From: Ophiothrix spiculata
Taxonomy: Eukaryota; Echinodermata; Ophiuroidea; Amphilepidida; Ophiotrichidae
Direction: 5' to 3' (one strand)
Length of the DNA: 29,976 bases
Assembly: GCA_000969725.1 (NCBI GenBank)
Contig: JXSR01S044758.1
A program made the translations under genes and the position numbers. This document shows, piece after piece, positions 21,371-29,976 of the stretch (positions are counted from its first letter, which is position 1; every line of letters begins with the position of its first letter). The notes under the pieces are model-generated. The model was not told the origin of the DNA. It did not search any database and was given only the letters and a program-made list of their open reading frames with translations.

Positions 21371-22920
21371 GGAATTTATGTTGCAACAAAGAGTTGTGGC
21401 ACAAAATATTTGGTAGCTTGAAAAAAATATAGATTGGACTCAATTCTTTTGGTGAGATGTAAATCTTGAGATCTTTGAAGTAAAATAACACCATAACTAT
21501 AAGTTCAAGACATATTTTTGCCAACATGGCCAAGCCCAGTGCAATTATAATAATAGGCCTAATTTCGCTATCATAGGGATATGGTCTCCCCTGCCATGTG
21601 TGAACGATAGCGAAAGTTGGTAGTGTTTGGAAGTTTCTATAACTACATAAACACGACATAGTATGAGCATATTTGACACACCCACTTGAGAAAGTCAAAT
21701 CTTGAAGTTAAAGAACTCTTTTATTTATCTTAGGTCATGGGTGTCAATCATGTCCTAAAATATATACACAGCGAAAACATACCCTTTTGTCTTCTGTATA
21801 CATATCTTGCAAATCATATGGGATCCTGTTTATTAAGGCCTACTTGCTGAAACTTAGAGACGAGATGTAGAATTTTATTCGCATTGTAATACTTGCTCAG
21901 CGAAGTCTTGGTTTACTTTTCCCATTGCTTGAAAATTTTGTTAATGATGGCTAATTGATTTTATAAGCAAATGATTTACTTGTGAAGTAGTAGCCTTACA
22001 ATGCGTATTTAAATTTTGTGGATAAAATTTATTTTATTTTCTGATTTTATTTTTACGTCATCAGGGGTGAATGCCATTTAATGGAATGTTGCAGGTTATT
22101 CCAAAGACAAAGTAAAAATTGTTTCTTGACGGTTCATAAGCGTCTCTTGGATACCGCCCTATGTATTTTTCCTGTATAAGCTGCGCAAGTACTGACGTCA
22201 TTTCTTGCATGATGAGCCCAACATGTGCGATCTGTTTCCAAGCAAATGATCATGTCCAGAGAGGTTCCACTGATCACATGTATTATCACAATAGGCATAC
22301 ATACATACAAAAATCAGACCATCTCTTCACTTGCTTTTTGTACACAAACTGAAAAAAATAATGACAGGGATGACTATCTGGCCCACCTTCTGGTCTATTA
22401 TATGACTCTTTTCTATAACACATTACCATAATCTATGCTTATTTTGGCCTCGTTTGGATTTAAGAGTAATAAAACTAAAATAGAAATATTATTCCCCATA
22501 GACTTAACGTGTGGTAAATATGCCTACAATGTTTGTTTGGAACCAGATCACTCGTGTTGAGGTGATTTGCATAAATTAGGGCATGTCACCTCAGAAACAT
22601 AGCCTACCAAGGTGTCTATGAACAAGCAGTGCAGATAACCAGAGACAAGCGTCCCAGAGTGTGACTAATGATTTCGATTTTCTAAAGACCTATAGCATAT
22701 GATAGTGTACACAGTACCAGTAGAAAAGGGCAGATTGATTTTTATTTTTCAATCAAACTTTATTGAGGACATAATGTAGACAAAACAAAACATCATTGTA
22801 AGATCAGTCAAATTGAATCAATAGCATTTGTCTGTGTCACAAATAGCTAGTCAATATGTCTTAGAACTTACATGGCACTCTTGTGTCACTCCTATTTACT
22901 CCCCCCCCCCTCTCTTCTGT
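21371..22920. other. Intronic sequence, no gene seen
   Basis: A perfect 10-base inverted repeat, TTTCGCTATC (21563-21572) and GATAGCGAAA (21606-21615), lies inside the longest clean open frame of the region (115 codons, minus strand, 21351-21698). That frame has a hydrophobic middle but no recognisable domain and starts inside the foldback element. I do not call it a gene. Bases 22900-22912 are a poly-C run. Confidence 0.35.
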
Positions 22921-22924
22921 ATAG

Positions 22925-23321
22925 TTCACCCTGCAGTTGCAGGACTACATGTTTCCTATACTGATCCAATACCGCACTCTGTTGTATGTTAACAAATCTT
23001 TAAAACGCTCCTCGCCTGACTATACCTTTCATCTCTGCTCAACATCCAGAAATCTTCTTATTCTCTCCGCTCCTCTAAGGCTCCCAAGTTTGTTGTCTGT
23101 AGAACATCTTAGCAAGCTTGTAATAGAGCCTATTACATTGCTGGTCCCAGACTGTGGAATGCTCTTCCCTCCCATATTCGCAATGCTGCTAGCATTCCAT
23201 CCTTCTCCAAGGCACTCAAAACACACCTTTTTTCTTCATAATTGTTTGTTGGGTTTGTTTTCCATTTTCTTCTGTTTTCTCGCGCCTAGTATCCTTTGGC
23301 AAGTAGGCACGTTATAAATCC

Positions 23322-23350
<29 letters not shown>
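22925..23350 (+). mobile_element. 3' end of an L2/CR1-like non-LTR retrotransposon (decayed)
   Basis: The tail of a reverse-transcriptase ORF can be read in two frames. Up to about 23090 one frame gives KSLKRSSPDYTFHL and later SAPLRLPSL. From 23128 another frame gives AGPRLWNALPSHIRNAA, then SFSKALKTHLFSS and a stop at about 23238. This PRLWN-LP-x-IR and LKTHLF pattern is the well-known C-terminus of ORF2 in the CR1/L2/Jockey-type clades. A frameshift between the parts shows that the copy is dead. The 3' UTR is short and has a stem (GCGCCTA...TAGGCAC) followed by gttataaat and about nine ATT units (23324-23350), as in L2-like elements. The 5' end is truncated; the left boundary is approximate. 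Confidence 0.8.
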
Positions 23351-23352
<2 letters not shown>

Positions 23353-25030
23353 GCTTATTCAGAATATTATGCCAATGAGGAGCTAAAAGAAAACTTTGAA
23401 CGTGGTAAATTATAAGGCTCTGTTCTTGGTTTGCTTTCATCCAGATAGACCCATTTAGGTTTTCTTTTCAAGCCACAGTCTGTTCACATCAAATGTAGCT
23501 CAATTTTGTTCAGACCCAGAATCGCCCAGCTTTTCTGAGTCAAAACATGCTTGGTGCAGGTAAACAAGGCCTAAGTAGCGACCAAATTTTTCAAGTTGAG
23601 GAAAAGTTGGAGTACACCTGTAACATTTTGATCAATAGCTCCTTGGATCTCTAAATTAACTCATAATCTAATTTATGCCCTTACAAAACCACAAGATGAT
23701 CATTTACAAGCCTATTTTTGGTCAAGAACATAACTGTGAACTGTTATATTTATTCAGATCAGATAAGTGGTTAAATGTTATAGGGCCTATTTATTTAAAG
23801 CAGATAAGTGGTAAAATATTGAACTTGCCAGCTACTTGAGGAGGTTGTAATCAATAGAATGGATCTTGTCTTGGAATAATTGACAAGGAGTTTATTGAGG
23901 CCATGTGTGTTTATATTGTATTTTCCCATGGATTGGTATTGATAGGCCTAATCTGTATGTAAAATGATGCAACCTCAATGCCTCCTGCTTCATAATTATT
24001 TATATGCACCCACATGGACACACAAATAATTAGGCCTATATATTATTATTTCAAATGATTCTTGGATACGAAAATTTCAGGCCTTGCACACTACCGTATG
24101 TGTAGGGCCGTTTTCACACATAACTATATAGTCATAGCTTCTTGTGTGTAGTTTGCACGAAACTCTAGAGCGAGTCAACTTTGCATTACACATGAGCACT
24201 TGCACAAGTAGAAAGTAGTGTGCGCGAATGTGTTCTTTGCGACATTGGACGGTGGGGAAGGGAGGACCTAAGTATTCTAGAGGAGGAGGGACATATATGG
24301 CAAGAAGAGAGATAAATTAAAATTCACATAAACGTTGAACTCACACTCATTATTATATGATAAATGTCATTAAAGTTTCCCAAGTACTTTTTGACCAAGA
24401 TTGTCATTGCAGTAATTGTAATAGCTTTTCTTGTTGAAGTATTTTGTAAGCAGTGCTGATCTGGGAGTTCTCAAGAGAACTTACACAATTCACAGAACAC
24501 TAGTAGGCCTATACTACTAGTATTTGCCTTGAACAAATTTTGCTATGGGCATTGTTCTAAGTAAATCTAAATAGAATCAAAATATTAAATAAGATCTTTA
24601 CCATTTTCTTGTCTAACCATTTGCTACCATTAAGCTTATCTCCCTGGTATTTTGCAAACAAACCACTGGTCTTAATGAAATAATAGAGAAAGTAAACCTG
24701 TCTGATCTGACTAAATTGCTATCAAAATACTAGTCTCTTTCAGTGATTTGTATAGAAAATGTATACCTGATAGGGTTTTAGGCATAATTCTTTTGTCAAA
24801 CCAGACATGTCCCTAAAAGCATGCCACTCAAGGTATGGATTTTAATGTCATTTTGTGGTCTTAGCAATAAAATGAAGATCCTTGGACATTTATAATTTTA
24901 ATCAGAAGTATTGAATGTGTCTGTTTATGCTCTAAAGGACTACAGACAGTTACAAATGGCACAGAAATGTAAAAAAAACTGAGGGTTGCAGTGGCCAACG
25001 AAATCTGAATGATATCACAACTATTTTTAT
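23351..25030. other. Intronic sequence, no gene seen
   Basis: It holds a short direct repeat CAGATAAGTGGT near 23757 and 23802, and an inverted ACTAGTAG/CTACTAGT around an AGGCCT near 24500. A patch at 24080-24310 is richer in CG dinucleotides. No exon was recognised. Confidence 0.35.
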
Positions 25031-25039
25031 GTCATCAGG

Positions 25040-25330
25040 CCCCCCCCCCCGAAAAAAAGAACTCTGTCTCAGCTTACTTAAGGTCAAAACCCTAAGCGCT
25101 ATGCCTTGTTGTTGTTTTTTTCAGTAAAAAAGGGCTACGCGGATGCGGAAATACCCCTTAATTTTTTTTATTGCATTTTTTTAAGTCGGCCATTTATTTA
25201 ACTTTTTTCTAGTAGTAGGAAAAAAGATGAAAAAACTGAAAATCTCTCAAAAACCTATAAAAAAAAAAGAAATGCGCTAAATTTGGATTTTTAAAAGCTC
25301 TGGGCGGAGGAAGCTGAGACAGACTATTTT
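25040..25330. mobile_element. Repeat bounded by CTGTCTCAGCTT inverted ends
   Basis: CTGTCTCAGCTT at 25064-25075 and AAGCTGAGACAG at 25311-25322 are perfect reverse complements, each with an A- or T-run outside. A C11 run and poly-A (25040-25058) sit at the left edge. The 259-bp unit contains T-rich tracts and no protein. It abuts the 175-bp tandem repeat that follows, so the two may form one composite element. Confidence 0.5.
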
Positions 25331-25334
25331 TTAT

Positions 25335-25710
25335 GCCTCCGCCAGAGGCATTATGTTTTCTGGTTGTCCGTCCGTCCGGGCTCATTTCTCGGAACTGGTG
25401 TGGCGTATAGCGATGCAAGTCGGTGGAGTGGTGGTCAGGCTGGCTAGTAACTTTCTCTGAAAGTTTTGGCGCGAAATATGCAAATTTAGTCGTTTTTAAG
25501 CAGAAAATATGTGATTTTTTGGCGATTTTTTTTTCAGTCTGTCCGTCCGTCCGGGCTCGTTTCTCAGAACTGGTGAGGCGTGGAGCGATGCAAGTTGGTG
25601 GACTGGTGGTTAGGGTGGCTAGTAATTTTCTCTGAAAGTTTTGGCGCAAAATATGCAAATTTAGTCGGTTTTTAAGCAGAAAATATGTGATTTTTTGTGA
25701 TTTTAGGGAC
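25335..25710. repeat. 175-bp tandem repeat, two copies, with TCCGTCCG motif
   Basis: After a short palindrome TGCCTCCGCCAGAGGCA (25333-25349), a unit beginning GTCCGTCCGTCCGGGCTC runs from 25366 to 25540. It is repeated from 25541 to about 25705 with modest divergence. Both copies share gcgatgcaagt, ctctgaaagttttggcgc and tatgcaaatttagtcg. A 149-codon minus-strand open frame spans this and the preceding repeat; its internal duplication (TTSPPTCIAP-like and DHHSTDLHR-like parts) simply mirrors the DNA repeat, so it is not a gene. Confidence 0.7.
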
Positions 25711-26558
25711 TTAGTAATTTTTTTATTTGGCCTTATAAAATTTTACAAACTTGCAACTGATAGTAACGACAGCCTATGGTTGCTAGCGAATTTGTCAGTT
25801 TTAACTTATATTAACTAACGATGACTAGCGGACAATTCAATGCGCAGGTCTTCATTGCTTGTCGTTATCCCTTAGTCATCGTAACTCTTACCATCTCTGT
25901 ATAGTGAGACGGGCCTTAGAGACAGGAACATGCTATAGGCCTATATTTTCAGCAACATGTGAGGCTGTAACAATGATAAATGTTGTTTATACAGTTTGGA
26001 ATCAAAACACTTGTTATCACATCTTGAAGTAGATTTTGTTGAGTATTTCAGTTTTGAGAGCCCTTATGTATATGATTTAGTTGAATATTTAAGCTTCAAG
26101 AGTCCCCAAACATATAGCAAATATTTATATGGACTCGTTCTTAACATGCCAACAGTGAGTGTGGTCTGAAGAGAATATGGAGCATATTTGTGATGGCTCG
26201 TCCCGAAAAGGGGGACTTTGCGACAAAACACTTTCCGAGAAACTGATGAAAATAGGCAGCAAAAAATAAAGAAAATAATAAGAATTTCCAGCAGATTTTC
26301 TGTTGTAAAATTTGATCGCCTTGATCAATTTCAACAAGTAAGGTGTCATTTTAAAGCTTAAAAAATGCTGTAAAAGATGAAATAATAAAATCAAAATTGA
26401 TATAATCTTCAAAGTGTCCCCCTTTCGAGGTGAGCCATCACACTTGAAAGTTTGTTGCTGTTGTTGCTATTGTTTTGAAACCAATTTGATCAAGACTTCT
26501 TTATTCAGTATTATGGTTGCTACAATTTGGTCATTGTTTATCATTTTGCAAGGAAGAG
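25711..26558. other. Intronic sequence, no gene seen
   Basis: A perfect inverted repeat CGATGACTA/TAGTCATCG lies at 25819-25881. The stretch 25740-25910 is less AT-rich than its neighbours and may be an old repeat. A 95-codon minus-strand open frame at 26125-26412 starts without any recognisable domain. Confidence 0.35.
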
Positions 26559-26843
26559 TATATGCCAAACCATAGTCGGCCTCCAAACAAAATTTTTCCC
26601 ACCAAACATTTGGTCAAGACGTCACCAAATATTTACCATCGAATTTAAAGTATGAACGGGTAACAAACATTTGGTCTGATGTATATGACAATTCAATAAC
26701 ATGTGCAATCTAGCGCGAAATTTTATTTGGTCTCAACTCGGTGTTGAAGTTATTTTGTTTGGAATCACTGTCATTTTGACGTCACGACCAAATGTTTGGT
26801 AGCGAAAATTTTGTTTGGAGGCTGGCTATGGTTTCGGCATATC
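26559..26843. mobile_element. MITE with about 64-bp inverted ends
   Basis: Left and right ends are inverted copies of each other over about 64 bases with scattered mismatches. They share TATGCC, AAACCATAG, GCCTCCAAACAAAATTTT, ACCAAACATTTGGTC and GACGTCA. The core between is only about 150 bp. Both ends are flanked by TA (gTATATGCC and GGCATATct), consistent with a Tc1/mariner-type target duplication, although this could be part of the repeat. There is no transposase. A 70-codon open frame starting at 26792 begins inside the right end and is not a gene. Confidence 0.75.
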
Positions 26844-27436
26844 TCTGGCACCGTGAATACCTAAAGAAAACCCGCAAGTGCACTTTGAACATCAATAAAA
26901 TAGAGGATAACATTGTCCCTGGTAACATTAATCCTGACCAAAATTTAAACCAAAATTATCAGAAACAAGTTTTCGGAGAGATTCCAATGATAAATATAAT
27001 ATAACCACAAGATTACTTTGAAATCCATACATATAGGGTCTATAACAAAGAATAAAACTGTTCTTTTATGTCAAAAATCACTGACCAAGATTTTCGGAAA
27101 GAGGATTTAGGTGGAGATTCCCATGATCATGATGTAATAATAATATATGCTATTGTGGTAAATGGGCTAAAATCTATTCAATTTCAAGTTAATCTTGTGA
27201 TTATTTTATGTCAATCAGTGAAGTAAGGAAGAGAATGACTTGATTATGTCAATCACATTTTATGCAGTGTGGTGAAGCAGTAAAAGCAGATTGTTTAACT
27301 CTATTTGTAGCTAATCTCAATTCATATAAATGTGATTATGTTTATTTTCTTTTAATGGTGATGTTCTGTTCAATTGTTTAAAAAAAGTGCAATTGTTTAA
27401 AAATCATATTAGGAAAGCCCAAGGAACATTGGTCCC
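26844..27436. other. Intronic sequence, no gene seen
   Basis: AT-rich sequence without recognised features. Confidence 0.4.
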
Positions 27437-27769
27437 TTAAAGGAGCATGGTCCGATTGCTTCAACCTTTTTTCTAACTTTTTGAGATTTTGTTACCAAAA
27501 TATTGCTCATATTTTTCTCATAACCCATGTGGAATTTCTTCGCTGAGTTATGTTCCGTTTTGGAGTTACAAACGAAAATGTGTCTAATTATGGTTACCAT
27601 AACTAATTTTACACAGCAACGTATAGGCCGCTCTAAAATACAAAATTGCCCATAAAATCAAAATGGTTTGACCAATTCAGCTGATATTTGAAACTTGAAT
27701 TTCTCTAGTGGTCATCTTTCATATGACACTGAAAACTCAATTTTGCGAAATCAGACCAAGCTCCTTTAA
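27437..27769. mobile_element. TTAA-bounded MITE, family 2
   Basis: The 333-bp unit has inverted ends of about 20 bases: TTAAAGGAGCATGGTCCGAT on the left and, inverted, TTAAAGGAGCTTGGTCTGAT on the right. TTAA borders both sides, as in the AGCAATAC family at 9222 and 18922, but the sequence beyond TTAAAG is different. piggyBac- or Kolobok-type mobilisation is possible. No protein is encoded; a 63-codon minus-strand frame inside has no domain. Confidence 0.7.
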
Positions 27770-29023
27770 AACAAAGCAGTATCCTATTGAGATAATTGAG
27801 ATTAACGTCACATAGTGCAATTTTCTATTCATATTTATATTTTTGTTATCTTCTGTAGATACCAAAAGTTTTAAAGTCTCAAAGTTAAATGATTAAAAGT
27901 ACTTAAAAAATTGTTTTGTTTTATTTAAAAACATAAGGTACACAGTTTTAGTAGATTTTTATTGATACCAATATAGGAAATAAACATGATCACATTTAAT
28001 TAAATTGCAAATTTAATGTTAATTGCACACTCTTTTGATTTCGTTATTATTATTTTTGTATGATTTCATTTTAAATCATCTACTACCTTAGCATTTATAG
28101 TGAACTTTAACTCCATAATACAATTTTCTACATATTTCTATCAGTCATAGGAAGTTAGGATTGCTTGCATCAACATTTTGCCACAATGTGATTGTTTTTT
28201 CACAAAATAATTTGGTACTTTCTATACCAGTATAGAAATTGTAATCGTAATCAAACTTAATAATGACATAGCTATTTCAATGGGGTGTTTTGTTTAATTC
28301 AGTATGACTTGTATTTTGCAAACAAAATTGATTAATTTAGTGATTTCCCAATTGTTAATGATGCTTGAGTTTCCTGTTGGTTGCCTTTGACCTACTATTT
28401 GGCAATTGTGTTCGGGATTTCCAAAATACCGCAATTGTTTTGGGAGAAGGTCTTGTATTAATCATATCCAGTGTTTCCAAAGTTTATAAACTTGAAGTTT
28501 CAAAAGTACTAATTGAATTGCTTTGAGAGGGTGCACTAGATATATAGGCCTTTTCAGTACATAAAACCAGTATAGAAATGCTAGTTCAACTTGTAAGAAA
28601 ATGGCTAGTTTAATATGGGTATATACGACAAGATGACCCAAACCGACATATGCGGGATAAAGCAGATTCAAGGGAAGAAAGAGTCAAAATTGTGCCTGTT
28701 GTCAGTGATTAAAACTTGTTGCAACACTAGACCATTGAACCTGAAAAAAATATTTTAAAGGTGTTAAAATTGACAAAATAATTTCTTAGAAGAAGTCATG
28801 CAGTCAAATATAAAAGACTTAATAATCCTATTAATGATAGTAAACTAGATTTCAGAAGATTTATTGACTGGAAAATGATTTTACCAATACCATAATAAAG
28901 GGGGGGGGGGGGGGGGGTGGTAATGATATAGGATTTTTTAAGAAAATATATTTCATTTCGAACAGACTCCCTGTCAGCTTCAAGTTGATATGTTTTCATC
29001 CAAATATGAAATCCCAATAGACC
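27770..29023. other. Intronic sequence with a poly-G run
   Basis: AT-rich sequence. A run of 18 G at 28900-28917 follows taccaataccataataaa and precedes TGGTAATG, so a small inverted repeat may surround it. No gene is seen. Confidence 0.4.
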
Positions 29024-29181
29024 ACTTTCGTATGTCCCATAATGTATCTTGAAAGTACCGTAAAGTGCGCGAACAACCATATTTCCCAGTTGTGCACAAG
29101 TTGTAATATGGTCGATATGGTCTGTGCAGATACTCCCGGATCCGCGGTACTTTTAAGATGCATTATAGGACATATGAAAGT
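29024..29181. mobile_element. 158-bp hairpin element with 37-bp arms
   Basis: Bases 29024-29060 and 29145-29181 are inverted copies with four mismatches. They share TATGTCC, ATAATG, ATCTT and AAAGTACCG. The inner 84 bases are comparatively GC-rich. The size and long arms fit a short MITE or foldback. If transcribed within the intron it would fold into a long hairpin. Confidence 0.65.
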
Positions 29182-29262
29182 CCCGATGAAAGTATTGAAA
29201 ATATTTTGTCCTTATCTTCCATCCTAATTATAGACGAAAGAAAAGTTTTAAAAATTCAGGTA

Positions 29263-29602
29263 ATAAACTTCAAGCCCGTAGCCAGGGGGGGGTGTGGTGG
29301 GGGCGTCGCACCCCCCCAAATTTGACAATGTACAAAAAAGGTCCACAAAAAATCCCTAAAAACCCACCAAAAGAGCACCTAAAGCACCAAAACACGTAGA
29401 TGTAAGGTCGTTTCGTACTAAAATACTAAACAAAATGCTAAAAAATCAACTGAAAACTTTTTTTTTTTTTGCTTGTCACTTTCTCCAAACCACTAAAATA
29501 AGTTTTGGGGCGACCAAATTGAAAATTTTTCCTCCAAAAGGTCCACTTTTTGTAAATCCGCACCCCCCTTGAAAAATTCCTGGCTACGGGCCTGATAAAC
29601 TT
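29263..29602. mobile_element. hAT-type MITE with perfect 8-bp target duplication
   Basis: ATAAACTT at 29263-29270 and 29595-29602 is a perfect 8-bp duplication. The unit 29271-29594 between them starts CAAGCCCGTAGCCAGG and ends with the inverse of CAGGCCCGTAGCCAGG. CA(G)-starting ends with an 8-bp duplication are the hAT signature. G and C runs lie just inside the ends (29285-29317, 29562-29568). It is non-autonomous. A 95-codon minus-strand open frame that reads VARNFSRGV comes from the element end and is not a gene. Confidence 0.85.
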
Positions 29603-29976
29603 GTTGTTTTCTTCCTCAGAAATTTCACCCACTTGTAAGTAAAACTTTACCAAACAAATTAATGTCATATCATGCTTACCCCTTCTGATATTTTCATTTC
29701 CCAAACAGATGTCAACGATATTCATAGTTCTGCTCTAATTGATATCAAAAATTTGGTATACAAGGCCAAGACGAATATTCACATATTTTGAAGGTTATTA
29801 AATATAAATGAATAAAAGAAATATTTTGGAACATGGATGTGAATGTACTGAAGCTTAACCAGATTTTGATGCAGGTGCAAGCTGTCATATGTGTACCGCC
29901 GCGGCAAAAGGGTCCAGTTGTCGACTCCTACATGTTGCTCATTGTAGCATATCTGATGTATACAAATACCATACAT
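29603..29976. other. Right edge of window, no gene seen
   Basis: AT-rich until about 29880. Then gtaccgccgcggc and nearby bases are locally GC-richer. A tgatgcag/gtgcaag junction at 29873 resembles a splice acceptor, but the frame that would continue TRAF4 runs to a stop after about 24 codons and shows no TRAF homology. Confidence 0.35.

Larger units (their letters stand above)
1524..29976 (+). other. Probable first intron of the TRAF4-like gene (5' part)
   Basis: No downstream exon encoding the rest of the RING (a further Cys and CP-x-D) or a TRAF zinc finger was recognised on the + strand. I looked by eye for the conserved Cys-Pro-Glu-Asp stretch that follows in TRAF4. If the assembly is correct, intron 1 is at least about 28 kb. 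It is loaded with transposon fragments, described separately. I see no nested gene on either strand. A missed short exon or a misassembly cannot be excluded. Confidence 0.5.

Noticed and set aside
21351..21698. 115-codon minus-strand open frame with a hydrophobic segment
   Set aside because: No recognisable domain, and one edge lies in a foldback element. In about 30 kb of AT-rich DNA one clean frame of this size is not surprising.
22161..22431. Cys-containing frame (SPTCAICFQ) considered as a TRAF zinc-finger or RING exon
   Set aside because: The Cys/His spacing does not form a RING or TRAF finger, there is no flanking splice pair, and it does not match the TRAF4 region expected next.
25209..25658. 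149-codon minus-strand open frame with apparent internal protein repeats
   Set aside because: The repeats are the 175-bp tandem DNA duplication read in one frame. The frame spans two repeat units, has no conserved domain and lies in repeats.
29438..29725. 95-codon minus-strand frame with VARNFSRGV
   Set aside because: It is the translated end of the hAT MITE plus flanking DNA, not a gene.
29873..29945. Possible TRAF4 exon 2 after an acceptor-like tgatgcag
   Set aside because: The phase-compatible frame gives a basic peptide with no Cys-Pro-Glu-Asp motif and stops after about 24 codons.

Overview
This looks like AT-rich nuclear DNA from a marine deuterostome, most likely an echinoderm or possibly a hemichordate. 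The signs are long non-coding stretches, a vertebrate-like protein exon that ends at a GT splice donor, many short inverted-repeat transposons, a non-LTR retrotransposon tail ending in (ATT)n, and a strong excess of the palindrome AGGCCT. The phylum call is an inference and could be wrong. Nothing here looks bacterial: there are no operons, no rRNA genes and no CRISPR array.

Layout. Positions 1-1380 are upstream sequence, with a degenerate palindromic repeat at the left edge and a few candidate promoter motifs. Positions 1381-1523 are the only coding exon I can support: the first coding exon of a TRAF4-like RING E3/adaptor gene on the + strand. It ends in the middle of the RING finger at a consensus donor (CAG|GTGAGT). 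I found no second exon, so 1524 to the right edge is best read as the start of a very long first intron of at least about 28 kb.

The intron is filled with transposon debris. In order: a 0.9-kb element with perfect 32-bp inverted ends (2379-3285); a duplicated 128-bp block, one copy of which carries a TIR-bounded insert (5001-5150 and 6843-7293); two opposite-facing copies of one TTAA-bounded MITE (9222-9461, 18922-19277); a PIF/Harbinger-type MITE with a TAA target duplication (11265-11497); an element with an 8-bp target duplication that contains the assembly gap (12952-13246); an ACCGGT-rich MITE (20235-20533); a foldback (21239-21370); the 3' end of an L2/CR1-like retrotransposon with a decayed reverse-transcriptase ORF (about 22925-23350); a composite repeat with a 175-bp tandem duplication (25040-25710); MITEs at 26559-26843, 27437-27769 and 29024-29181; and a hAT-type MITE with a perfect 8-bp target duplication (29263-29602).

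The many short ORFs of 60-150 codons have no recognisable domains and lie in repeats, in low-complexity sequence or across the N gap, so I do not annotate them as genes. I found no convincing new enzymatic or defence system. The most useful observations are the TRAF4 first exon with its possible kappaB and forkhead sites, the AGGCCT excess, and several mobile-element families whose ends can be read directly.
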